64,000 nucleotides of DNA, from positions 289,356 to 353,355 of the forward strand of contig WIDE01000013.1 in assembly GCA_015039315.1 (NCBI GenBank). The letters run 5' to 3'. Under the pieces are notes generated by a model. That model worked only from the letters and a program-made list of their open reading frames with translations, was not told the DNA's origin and ran no database searches. A program made the translations under genes and the position numbers. Below are positions 21,878 through 33,567 of this stretch, in pieces. Positions within the stretch are counted from its first letter, which is position 1, and each line of letters starts with the position of its first letter. This stretch comes from Clavulina sp. PMI_390 (taxonomy: Eukaryota; Basidiomycota; Agaricomycetes; Cantharellales; Hydnaceae).

Positions 21878-24800
21878 ATGTCGACGAGGGAAAATTCACG
21901 ATCGTCTAGTGAGTGGCGCTGAATTCTCTAAGCTGGAAGACAGCGCTAAACGCTTCCCAACAGGAAACGTAAATATCCATCAATGCACTCTACGATGTTC
22001 AGAATCGACTGACGAGGTCTGTTGGGCCATTTACAGCAGCCTGCCGTAGACTCGATAGTGACGAGGCTTCTGGTTGCCATCAAGCAGCTCCTTGAGGCTC
22101 TTCAGCTATGGAGCACTGGCGTCATGTCGGACGTCGATGTGAGCAATGTTTATGTCCAGCTAGGAAACGAATTCAACCAGGCCGTTACTGCCTTCAACTC
22201 ATATCGCATTGACATGACGTGAGTCATCATCCACTTTAACCTTCCCTAGATTCGTACTGAACGATCTGATTCGACGACGGCGGCGTCTCCCCGGTCACTC
22301 CAGCGATCTTGAGGACATCCCACAATCCTTACGTGAAGTTCTCGAGAATGCACTTTCGAACGATGCGAGCCCAGCAGTACTCGATATCTATCTCCCCCAA
22401 GTACGAGCGATCATTACGACCCTCCTCACTGGCCTCCGCAGCAAGCAAGATGCGTACAAGGAGGCAGCAGCCCAGCGCGCAGAGCGCCGGGCACAGCAAA
22501 AGGCTTCCGGGGCTCGAGACCGTCAAAGCACGTCATCTTCTGGTTCCAGGCCGGAGCGTAGCAGGCCGAGTGGTGGTCGCGAACGCGAGTCGCGCAGGTC
22601 AGGAAGTGGCACTCACTATCCTGATGGAGAACCTGTGCCCGCGCGTAGACCCTCTGAGGCAGCCTCCTCTGTGAGTTCCGAAGACCATCTTCCAAGCAGA
22701 TACTCCAGTCGAGCGTCCTCAGGTCCTCGCCCTACGCCCAGGGGTACCCCGGCTGTCCTCCCAACTCCTATACCCGAAGAGGAGCCACCACAAACCGCCG
22801 ATGGTCTATCCAACGGAACTCCAACCCCAAGAGCTTCAGTTCCGCCTGACTACGCCCAAAGTCCCACTCGGGGGCCTGGCCCAGGCAATGGGCCTCCTTT
22901 CCCCGTTCCACGGCGGACTGCCTTAATGGACGAAGCGCGAGCTGATGGCCCACAACCCCCACCCTCAGATTCCGAGCGCTTAGCTTCCAGAGCGTCTGCA
23001 CCACCATCCAAAAGCCCCCTTACCTCAGCGAAAACACTACCCAGCTCTCGCGGTACTGAATCAATGCCTCCTCCAGCAATGCGTCGAGGGCAGAGCGCTC
23101 AGGCTCAGCCCACCCGAAATTCCATCGCAGACGACAACCAAACCCCACAATCAACTGCCCCTCCAGAATCTGATCCTCCTCCTATGCCCTCTCCTCCGAT
23201 ACAACAGGCTATTCCTGCCAGCGTGAAACGGTGGTCATTGTCGGACAACCCGGTTCCTCAATTACCCAAGCTTCAACTTGAATCCGGCAGCCCTACCCGC
23301 CCAGATTCTGTCAAGGAGGAGCAAGAAGGCGAAGCCCCGCCAACTACATCAATATATTCGGTCCACACCGACGGCAGTGGGGATATCCCTCCAACGCCGA
23401 GCGCCAGTTCCGATGGTGCTGTTATGGACGTCCCTGAAGCTCAGTTAGGGGACTTGAAGAGCTCGCAGCAACTCGAGCGCCGAGCTTCCAAACGATACTC
23501 GACTTACACCTTTGCGAAATTAACCAGCTCAACCTCGGTCTCTGACCGCCCAAATAGGAAGAGCATGTTGGCCCCTGACTCGTTAATCACTCCCAGAGAT
23601 CTTGACGTCGTCGCAGAGGAAGAGGACGGCGACACAGGCTCAACGACTCCTGCAAATTTCTCCCCGTCAGCAAGTCGCAGATACCTTGGTGGCGCTCGAG
23701 ACAAAGCCTACACGGATCTGACGAGAAAAGGAAGCAGATCCCGTCGCTCTCCAAGCACATCGCCACTCCCACCCATTCCTGCTCTTCCATCTAGAGATGC
23801 GAGCCCTATTCGCAATGGCCCAGCTACCTCTACTAGTGAGATACCCCCTCCCCCACCGCCTGCAGAGACCAAACCTAATGGGAGCCCGCTTGAGGCTTCT
23901 GCAGCCGTAGAGAAGCCACCTGCCACGGAGGCCGCTGCACCATCACATCCCACCCCTCCCGCTCCTCCTGCACCCCACTCCGACGAGCTTGTCGTCTTCC
24001 TTCAGGTTGGTCGCCAAGTCCAGAAAGTCAAATTGAAGCCAGACGATCTATCATTCGCGAGCTTGAGAGTATTGTTTGTCAACAAATTCAGCTACAATCC
24101 AGGATCAAGCAACTTCCCGGATATCTATATCAAGGATCCCAGTAGTGGTGTCCAGTATTTGCTCGAGGATGTGGACGAGGTTCAGTCGCACTGCTTATTG
24201 TCGCTTAACATTGAACGTCAGTACTTAATCGCTACGTTTTACTGCCTTTGATCAAATCGAGGAATACTGACTGGTGTTGTTCGCTCCTTAGCCCTGGACC
24301 AAATCAAGCAACAGTTTGATACTCAGATGACCTCATTACACCAAGAAATGAAAGAGCTTAAAGCCACGATTCTTTCCACTCGACGCCACTCAGTCAACAT
24401 CACTTCCAGTCCTCAGATGCCACCGCCCCCACCCGAAGCTGTCGCCGAGCGGCCGACAGACAAGCAGTTCCAAAATGCCGCGAAACGATTAACGCGTGTC
24501 ATGACTCGCCCCGATCTTGCATTCGCTCGCGATGGCTTGACCAATGGGACTAGTGAAACCGCTGCCCCTCCAATGCCATCTGTTGCCCAACCACTTGTCC
24601 CTCAGATGACTGGCAACTCTCTCGTCTCCGATGAGCGGGCAGTTCGCATGGTGGCGGATCTGAAGACCCAGTTTGACGAGATCCAGGCGCTCCGGCGCGA
24701 TATGGGTGTCATGCGACAAATCTACACCGATTTTGTGAACACGACCCGCGAGACGCTCACCTCGGTGCGCACACAAGCACACAAGGTCCGCGAGCTGGCG

Positions 24801-25526
24801 AACGCCAAGGTCGGCGGTGCTCGAGCCTATATCAATACTGGCAAGGCAAATCTCGATTCGCGGAGTCAGGGCATCCTCACCAAGATGGACGATTTGGGCG
24901 ATGCGATCGAGGGTATTCGTGACGATGTCATCAAGCGCCGTAGAAAGCCTACAGCAGCGGTCCTGAAGTCTCTCAGTGCGGATATCCAAGCTGCTGAGAA
25001 GGAATTGGAGAGTCTGACCGAAATGATCGCCACCGTCAAGCCAACCTGGAAGCAGACTTGGGAGCAGGAGCTGCAGAACATCCTTGATGAGCAGCAGTTC
25101 CTTACGCATCAGGAGGAGCTGATCAAGGATCTTGTCGAGGATCGTAAGGATCTGACGGCTGTATTCCAGCAGCTGCAGGAAGTGGCTGCGCATCGCGGGG
25201 GAACGAGGGGTCGTCCTCCTGCCTTTCGACCGCCTGCGCCTGAGGAAGGCCATGAAGGATTGAGCACAGTCATGTTGGAAATTCGAGGCGCGCAGGTGGA
25301 TCCCCAGCGTCGCTTGGCGGCTATCGAAGAGAACCAGCGAATGCGCGAGCGCGAGCGAGCCGCAAGGGGCGATGAGTTTCAAGACGAGCTGAAGGATTTT
25401 GTGGATGGTAAGAAACTCAAGATGATTGGTGGTGCTGAGGAGGCGGAACGGGTCCGCCAGCACCGAAATGACCTAACGTTGAGGGCAATGTTCCAGCCTA
25501 CGGCCCCGCTGCAGTATTCGAAGTAG
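21878..25526 (+). CDS. BUD6: actin-interacting protein 3 / Bud6 polarity factor
   Basis: This is a polarisome protein that binds G-actin and stimulates formins. My model has exons 21878-21908, 21964-21968 (5 nt), 22037-22218, 22304-24216 and 24292-25526, totalling 1,121 residues. The N-terminal helical domain contains VDSIVTRLLVAIKQLLEALQ. A long Ser/Pro-rich disordered middle (about residues 120-610) is followed by the conserved C-terminal AIP3 region starting DELVVFLQVGRQVQKVKLKP, LRVLFVNKFSYNPG and IYIKDPSSGVQYLLEDV. Long helices and coiled coil then run to the end (PTWKQTWEQELQNILDEQQ is highly typical of Bud6). The frame only closes if the 5-nt microexon, or another exon of length 3n+2, is used between exons 1 and 3. 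Confidence 0.92.
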
Positions 25527-25724
25527 TAATTTATGAGTTGATCCTATTCACGCTGTATGTTTCACGATCTGTAACTGCACAGGGACATTTTCTTTTCGTT
25601 CAAATTTCATTGATTCACGACTCACGACGTAAAGAATGAATGCAAGGCATGATTGTGGCATTACAGACACACGAAAGGGAGAAGAAGAAAATGTGACAGC
25701 ACGAATGAAAGCACGATGACATGA

Positions 25725-27054
25725 CTAAGCACCTCCGGGGCGGGGCTCACGGGGTTCTGAAGAGATGATGCAAATTAGCGAAGCCTACGCGGGAATAATG
25801 AAGATAGTACTCACGCGACCATGCAACAGATAGAATAAGGTTGTCATAACCTAAAGAGTTGGATCAGAGGATGAGACCAATGTCAAAGGCAAACGGAAAT
25901 GTAAAACTCACCAAACCCATTCATCCTATCAATTGCCTTTTGAGCAGCTGCGCGGTCTTCATAGCTGACGAACGCGTAGCCTTTGCCAATACCGGTCTCG
26001 CGATCCCTCCCGAGGAAAACACGAGCTACACGGCCGAAGCGCATGAACAGCTCACGTAGATCATCCTCAGAGGCATCTTCGGAGACGTTGGTGATACGGA
26101 GAGTCGGCAAGTCATCTCTGTTGCCTCCTCCTGGCCGACCCATCATCTCTCCAGCTCCACGTGCTGCACCCGCACGGAGAGAAGGTGGAACATATACGGA
26201 CTTTCCACCAGCGGCACTGGGTCCCGGCGCACCACCCACAGCACCTTCTACTGGCATATCATCGGCATCTCCAGCATCTATGAAGTGACCAAGATCAATC
26301 GTGTGGCAGCGCTTGAGACTGAACGTGGGTCTTTCAGCTTACCTTCTCCAGTCAGGGGAGCAAGTACAGCCTTGTGAGGACATTTTGACGTGAAATGGTC
26401 GCCTTTGCAGAGACGGCACATGATTTTCTTCGCCCCGAGCTTCTCCTTCAGCTGGGCAGTCTCATCTGGCTCGACTTCTTGGAACTGCCATAGGAAGAAA
26501 GGGAGTTAAGGTATATGATTCACAAGCAAATATCCGGACAAAAGAGAGACCTTATTTCCAGCACTTAATCGCAGGTCCACTCGCTCGGCCACAGTGGTGG
26601 TTGCATTATCAAGGCCAGGACCTTTACCCTTGTCAGCGCCAAACTTTGCCCATTGCTTCCGCTCTGCGACAACATGGTCTACCAGCGCAGTCCTCAGAGT
26701 GCGTTTGATTCTCCTTGTAATCTGGGTTTTTCGAGTCAATGATGACAAACGACAATGCTGCACTCGATGCATCACACACCTTGACACGCTTTCCTGCCTC
26801 GTTTGTCTTATATTCTATCACAGTTCGGATGCCATTCGCATCGATAGTATCTGAACCTTGGAATTCGTCTATGTACCATAAGCAAGCCGTCAGTCATCCT
26901 CAAGTTTCTCCAGGGACTGGGGCAGCATGACTTGCCGTCTTCATCATCGGCCCAGTTAATAGGCTTTGTGGGGGTACTAGCCAACAGGACAAGAGGTATC
27001 AGGCAGGATCGAATGATAGATTCAACTAAGGAAGACGCACGCTACAGCAGCCAT
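25725..27054 (-). CDS. TIF35: translation initiation factor eIF3 subunit g
   Basis: This RNA-binding subunit of eIF3 acts in scanning and reinitiation. After a short first exon (MAAVA) comes TPTKPINWADDED, then DEFQGSDTIDANGIRTVIEY, the basic region RRIKRTLRTALVDHVVAERK, and a CCHC-like zinc knuckle (CRLCKGDHFTSKCPH). A Gly-rich linker with KSVYVPPSLR leads into a C-terminal RRM: LPTLRITNVSEDASEDDLRE (RNP2 part) and GKGYAFVSYEDRAAAQKAID (RNP1), ending SVAWSEPREPRPGGA. The intron after DED starts with GC (GCAAGT); that donor is the only one I find that keeps the frame. The 3' end converges on BUD6 with 198 bp between stop codons. The symbol is the yeast name. Confidence 0.92.
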
Positions 27055-28025
27055 CGAGGACAGAAAAGTTAAGCGCGGGTGAGTCACGTGACACTGTCAA
27101 TGATGTTGACTTGCCTGGGCGACTACCTCGGTATCCATTCAAAGTGCGGAATATCTCGCATACCTCGTTTGGGAATCTTTGAGGCACCAGTCTTTAACGA
27201 TTATTGCCCATCATCACGGCATAGCCGCTCACGTCATCAATCTCAACAATCCACAAGGCCATAGCGAATCTGGCAATTGGCATTATGATCGATATCGAAG
27301 GGCGTGCTGCGGCCGAAATTGATAAGAAATAAATTCTTGGTGGCACCTATTTTCAGCATCACGCTTGCCATCCATATCTATGAGTGCAAGCCCTTCTTAA
27401 CCTCTTAATTAAGTGCAAGGGCTTATCCTGTACGGTTCCGGCGTTTGCACTTCGACTCCCAGCGAGACTGGGTAGTTAGGTCACAGAGTCATCTCACTCA
27501 GCCCTATTGACCCAAACAACTGTTCACTCTATTGTCTGAAATTATTGCGCCGGCCTGTTGACAATCTCCAGAACTGGAGGCGTGGAAATTGGATAGATAC
27601 AAACGTTTGATTGAGTGTATCTCACATCCATACATGTACTCCGAATTGGTTGCCAGCCCTGTGAACAACCTGTTGCCATTCCGGTGGTCCGTCTAAGCGA
27701 GGCCCACGCCTGAATGCCAAGTAAAGTAATTTTAGAGGACCTGAATGGTGATTTGCCCACGAGGTGCAATGATTCTTCCTCTCCTCAGGGGTCAGGGCTC
27801 TCACAAGCAGGCACCACTACCCCTTGTAGCCGTTCCTCCCTATCATTATCGTTTGTTCAATATAAATCACATCTGGGACTCAAGTTTCCAAGTTCCTGTT
27901 TCATTCAATGATGGGCGCCTTGCTCAACCGTCAGATCAACACAAATAAACAACCCCTCCTTTCAACACCGCGAGCTGTCGCCGTAATCGACTACCTGAAA
28001 TTCTCCGTGAAATCAACTTGGTAAA
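27055..28025. other. spacer between eIF3g and the RCC2-like gene
   Basis: 970 bp holding both divergent promoters. Short ORFs are not protein-like. A weak inverted pair (AAGCCCTT / AAGGGCTT) lies near 27388-27430. Confidence 0.45.
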
Positions 28026-30757
28026 ATGGTGCAAGCAACTGACAGTGCATCTTCGAGTGAACCCAAGTGGGGTAGAGGTACGTACAAAATGAACAATCAT
28101 GGGAGTTCTCGGAGCCGTTCTCATGAATACCGCTTGCAGTCCTGATATGTGGAGGAACGGATTGGTGGGTTCTATACTACACAAAGAAGCCAATAACAGT
28201 GAACTAATGCACCTACGGCTGCAATTAGGGCGGGAATGGGACGCTCCAAAAAAGCAGCCGCTACGGACAGCACAGACGACTTGTGAGTTGCTTCTTGGAG
28301 CGATTGGCATTTCCTCTCATCTTTCACTCCCTCGGCATGCCCTGTATAGCCCTGATTTGCCCGAACCGCACATCTTGCGCTCAGTCGCAAATATCCCCAT
28401 GGTCTCCATACACACTTCCCACAGTGGCTGCCATGCCGTTACACTAGATAGATGGGGGAACGCATATCTGTTTGGCCGCAATGCATCATCTTGTTTGGGT
28501 GTACCCTTCTCTGCAGAGCCAGTTATCTCGGAGCAAGCCCCAAGAGTTCTCAAACCGGCGACTATTGGTGCCACCAAGTTTGTGAACGCAGCTTGTGGCC
28601 GGTCTCACACCCTTCTCATCAGCGATGATGGTGAGGTCTATAGTGCTGGGAATAACTCTCTAGGCCAGGTGAGCCGTGTCATGCCCGAGTTTGCTTTGCA
28701 CCCCTTAATTCTTTCCCCACACAGTGCGGCCACTCACCCAAGTCAGAAGTCACCACGTTCACCCGAATCAATGGGCCGTGGTCCTCATCCGACAAAGCGG
28801 TTAGCGCTTCAGCCGGCGTCTCGTTCTCTGTGGTTCTCACAGAATCAGGGAAAGGTAAATGATATGCTTCGAGCTTCGTCACTCTGCACCACCCCGGCGG
28901 CGCGATTACGGTCCCCCGGTCCCTGACAATCCTTCTTCATTTCCATCTCTCCCCGTCCATGTGGTCTCGGTAGTTTTCAGTTTCGGATCCGCCGAGTCGG
29001 GCCAATTAGGCAATGGTCGTACGGGCGAGCGCATCACCACGGGAAACAAATCGGCCTTCGATATTGAATGGGAGCCAAGTACGTCTCATTTTCTTCCCGC
29101 CTGATTATAGCTTCAAGAACCGCACTGTCTGATAGGCTAATTCATTTCATGCAGTTCCTGTACTGGGCCTCGATAAGAGCACAATTGTGCAGATCACTTC
29201 GGGGCAACAGCATTCTATGGCACTAAGCCAGGACGGGTGAGTAATTCCATGTGCTTCTCTGGAGCGATCGATCCGCTTTTCTGACATGGTTCGTGTCACC
29301 GCTCTTCCTCCAGATTGGTATATGTCTGGGGAAATGGAGGCTTCTCACGCCTTGGATGTATGTGCCGGGCGCATTCGCTCTTCAGAGTTGTCCGCATGAC
29401 CAGCTTTACTGACTTGAGCGACCTTACTTCTTGATGGGTTGGAATGAAAGTGGGTAATCCCAAGGACCAACTCATTCCAGTTACCGTCGGTAAAGTGAGT
29501 AGTTCGTGGCGCGAGACGGATTTGCGAGAGACCAACAAACTTCTTCCTCCAAGTTCTCTGTGGATCGGCAAAACATGCGCGGAGAACGTGTGATTGCAGG
29601 TCCCACGTCGTCCGCAGTAATCGATCGTCAAGGCCAGTACTGGCTAGCCGGGAAGTGGAAGATCTCCGGAGATGGTGCGTGCCCCTCATTCATCTTAGGC
29701 GATGTGATTTGCAGCACTGTCATGTCAAAGCATTGCGCTTTTTCATACATTTGAGTCACTGAAGCGGAATATTTACCGAACAGGTTCCAGCGGCCAGCCT
29801 TACTCAACCTACAGATACTTCCAAGACATCTCGTAAGCCCTTTTCATCACACTTGTCAATTGTATCGCTCACACCCTTCTCAGGTCTTGTCGGATGCTTG
29901 GGGCTTCGCATGGCGGAGTCACTCATTTCGTTTGGTGCCCAACAGAGGACGAGGAAGGAGTCATGACCATCGGTAAGTCAAACAATTGAATTATGTATAC
30001 AGCTTCGAGAATCTGAGCTAAGTATCCATTTAGCGTGGGGTCAGAGTGCTAACAACTACGAACTCGGTCTTGGCGACGGGCAGCCAAAGAGCGCAACCAA
30101 GCCCGTCGAGGTTGTCCCCCTCAGTGGCATCAGTGTATTCAGGCATGTAGTTCTTGGGATACAGTCTCATTACGTTTGCTAACATCACCTACATTTTGAA
30201 AATCATAGCGTCGCCGCTGGAGCTCACACCACCCTGTTCCTCGCGGCGCCGAACGACAAGCTTAGCGAACTCGAGCGTTACCCTGAAGTTGATCCCGTCG
30301 AGCAATGCATGGTCTGTAAGAAGGTCGATGAAAACGAGGAAGACGGGCCGACCCTGTTGGAATGTGAGAAGGTAAGCAGCCTACCCTTTTCGACGACGGC
30401 ATGCTCTGACCCTGTTTGGTCACGCTCTAGTGCGAGAACCCATACCACCTTCACTGCCTCACTCCTCCTCTAACCGAGGTCCCTGAGGGAGAATGGTTCT
30501 GTCCCAAGTGCGTAGCGGAGGCCGACTCGCGCAAGTCCGCTGGTGTGCCTCCCAAGAAGTCGTCCAATGGGGCTTCTTCTAAGAAACGATCGAGAGCGAA
30601 CGACGAGGACGAGGGCATGAGCGAGGGAGATGCTAGCACAAGCACCAATGAAGACCGTTCGCAAAAGCGTTCGAAGAAGTCGAATGGTGGTTCTGGTTCG
30701 TAGCATTACTGACGCTATCCATATTCATGCTGATACCTTCTTCTCGTAGGACATTGA
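28026..30757 (+). CDS. RCC2-like beta-propeller protein with C-terminal PHD finger
   Basis: About ten exons begin [18 protein letters not shown], then [14 protein letters not shown]. Successive RCC1-type blades follow: [73 protein letters not shown] and [20 protein letters not shown], ending [14 protein letters not shown]. The blades and the AWG-NYELG-GD signature resemble human RCC2 (TD-60). After the propeller comes a C4HC3 PHD finger: [30 protein letters not shown] and [10 protein letters not shown] Lys-rich tail follows. PHD fingers read histone H3 tails, so a chromatin role is likely. A last intron (30696-30749) with a good CTGAC branch would end the protein SGH; read-through ends GSGS at 30703. 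Confidence 0.85.
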
Positions 30758-31241
30758 TCCTCATGCGCGGGGAGCTCTGGACTGACGGGATGTTTCAATA
30801 TACTTCTGGATCTTATAAGCATTTTACTTCGCTCTCATCTTTTCTTTTCTGGTCCCTTGTCACAACCCATGTTCACCCGCCTTAGTAATGCTACTACATA
30901 CTGTTCTGTCAACGTATAACTTCGCTGTCAACCTCGCCATTGGGAATATAGCTTTCAATCAATTTGTTCTTGTCGGATGCTCTGGTATTCCACACTCGGC
31001 GCCATCGATTGGTTTTTCTTCATACAATCTGCAAATCTGAATTTGGAATGTTGCTGATTCATATTATCGATGGGCGTCCAGTATGGATTCACAAGACTCA
31101 TTTGCTAGGTTGCTTGCTCTGCAAATCAGGCTGAAGATCGTGTGATTGAATGAAAACATAGCTACGAAAGTAAATAACAGATAGGGTATCCACATCCCAG
31201 AGCAATCCATGCCCAAAAGGGGCTCGACAGAGCGTATACGC

Positions 31242-33008
31242 TCAGTCAAATCCAACATACTTTTGGATAAGCAAGACAATACCAAGACTGAGTAATGTCA
31301 CAAGGATGAAACCAGCGCTAACAAAGGCGAACAACTGCCAGGGGATCTTGTCTTCCTCCCCAGCAGCGGCGGCGCGGATGACGGGGGCTTCGCCAGCGTC
31401 CAGCTTCTTTTTGTCTATACATTGATTCGGGGTAAGTCATGGAATTGCAGATGACAGAGAGAAGCAGGAGCAAGTTTTTTTAGAGGAGCGAAACCAAAAC
31501 TCACCGGTCAGCTCCTTTGTTCGGTTCACGATCCTCATGCGAGCGTCCTCGATAGGACGTTGTGAGACGTTGCTGCTCCCACCAGTAGTGGTCCTCAAAG
31601 CGATGAAAGAGGGGTAGTGGTGCTCACACCATTGCTCAATCTAGCACAACCAGTTATCGTGGGCAATTAGTTTCAATGATAGAGCTAATCATATTTTGCA
31701 AGCCATACCTTGCCGCACATAATGCTGATCTTGACGAAATAAGGGTCCGATGGTACGGCCTTGGCGTGAAGTTCCCTAGTAAAGTCGCGGAACATGTATG
31801 CGACATCACGCGGGTTCGTCGACTTCATGATAATCTGTTGGAAGGCATGTTGAGTCAGCGAGGGGGAATGCAGACTGTATCAAGGGCAATGCAGGAATAC
31901 GCACGTCAACAGCTTGCGCTTTCCGAATCTTCACGTTCTTGTCGAAGACCTCGGAGTTCATGAAGCAATGACTCAAGGTCGCGATGGCCATCACCGCCGG
32001 AATTGCACAGAAGTTGAAGACACTCTGGGTCTTGAGGAGGGTCAAGTAGTCGAGGGCATCCTCACAATGACGCAAAGCATCGAGTGTCATGGCACTGAGG
32101 ACCCACATGGCATCCTTTCTCCTGTTAAGCTCACGTAGCTGGGTGGGGTGCGTAAACCCGTGCTTCGTGTACACCGACTTGGGCCAGAAGAATCGAGCAT
32201 CGTCGATATCTTCCCGAATATCACGCAAAATGTTCGTCTTTTGAAGGAGAAGACCCATGCTGTTGGAGAGGACGAGCTCGTCAGCAAGGAAGTCCGCCTC
32301 CTTGTGGGTCGCGACAAAGAGTCTGGAAAGACCCTCGCCAACCAGACCAGCGACATAGTGACAGTAAAGGTCAAAGTCCTCCTGAGTATCAATGTACGCG
32401 CCGTCGGGAGCGTTAATGGCTTTGTGCGCAAAGTCGGCCATCCCAACCTCCATCTTTTTTGTGATGTCAACGATGACTTCACGCTCCATAGGATTGAGTC
32501 GGAGCATTTCCTCAACGACGACCTCAAACTCTACAAGGAGTTGACGGTCCTTCTCCAGCGGCCCATTACCACCATAATTCCACCCAGGGGTGACGAGTTT
32601 GTCGTGGAATGAGCGAAGGAGAGGTTGCTTGATTTCGTCTGGAATAGTCATGTCATCCTCGACGGTATCGAGGCCACGCAGAGCCAGGTAGAACAAGGCA
32701 ATCTAGAATTTTTCAAAGGTTTCGTTAGGACTGAGCATACAACGGGGGGTTAGGTTTTTTGGAAGATTTGCACGTACGACGCGCGCCAAATCACCGTCCA
32801 GCTGCTTGATGACCATGGAGAAGCTCCTGCTGGTCATATCAAGGAACTCCCAACACCGCTTCATGGCTTTGCGGTCGTAGCCAGATGTTGCGAACTCCTC
32901 GGGCTTCGTAATGTCACGAGTGGGCTCATACCACAGCTTGAACTGGAGGAGGGTACGAAGGTCGTTGGGGTTGGTGATGAGCATGATGAGGTAGTCAATG
33001 GCACCCAT
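31242..33008 (-). CDS. ERG9: squalene synthase (farnesyl-diphosphate farnesyltransferase)
   Basis: It condenses two farnesyl diphosphates to squalene, the first committed step of ergosterol synthesis, on the ER membrane. Starting MGAIDYLIMLITNPNDLRT, it shows ALRGLDTVEDDM (first Asp-rich motif), VAGLVGEGLSRLF, the second Asp-rich motif LQKTNILRDIREDIDDARFF, and FCAIPAVMAIATLSHC (conserved helix). A C-terminal hydrophobic anchor follows (WQLFAFVSAGFILVTLLSLG). All splice junctions I checked keep the frame. The first ATG at 33008 matches the family start. The C-terminus is KYVGFD. Confidence 0.95.
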
Positions 33009-33567
33009 TTTAGCGGATATGTGAGGGGAAAAACGACGAAACTGCGGGAGATGAGGGGACGGGCAGACTTTATGGTTTGTCAAGTCGCTGGCAGTTTTGT
33101 CGGAAGTACCTTGAACAATGTTCGTCTGCCGCAGGTTAATATGCCCCACATTCAATACAGTGGTACGATTGAGGCTGCATCCCGCCGCAATGCGGTTCGG
33201 TTCGGTTCTTTGTATGATTGATGGTGGACTGACCCCCGAACTTGGGGGCCTTAGTTCGGTCTCCGTTATGGTCCTCGTGGGCCATCGACATACCGGTTCG
33301 GGTCGAGTTCGGTCTCAGGGATCGACTCGGAACAACGGCAGGTCCTGTAATATATTTAGCGCGCTTCCGTCTCATTCTCTCGCGCCTTCACTGATCTATC
33401 CGCCGTCACTGAGAGGTATAGACATACAAGATATACTATTCTATCTGAGAATAGGGCTTGGAACGAAGCACCGACCCGGTTCTGGCAAAGCGTCACGTGA
33501 TGCTTGGCCTCAGGGAAATCCTTCGGATCCGAACACACGGCTTTTGGACAGCTAACATCCAGCTAAC
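33009..33567. other. divergent promoter region of ERG9 and the FBXO9-like gene
   Basis: 559 bp with no gene. It contains a short direct repeat GGTTC/GGTTCGGTTC near 33188-33201. I assign no sterol-response site. Confidence 0.4.

Noticed and set aside
24489..25463. 324-codon minus-strand ORF
   Set aside because: Antisense to the conserved C-terminal AIP3 domain of BUD6, which is clearly the real gene.
27388..27430. Inverted repeat AAGCCCTT/AAGGGCTT
   Set aside because: Only eight bases with a long loop; expected by chance at this scale.
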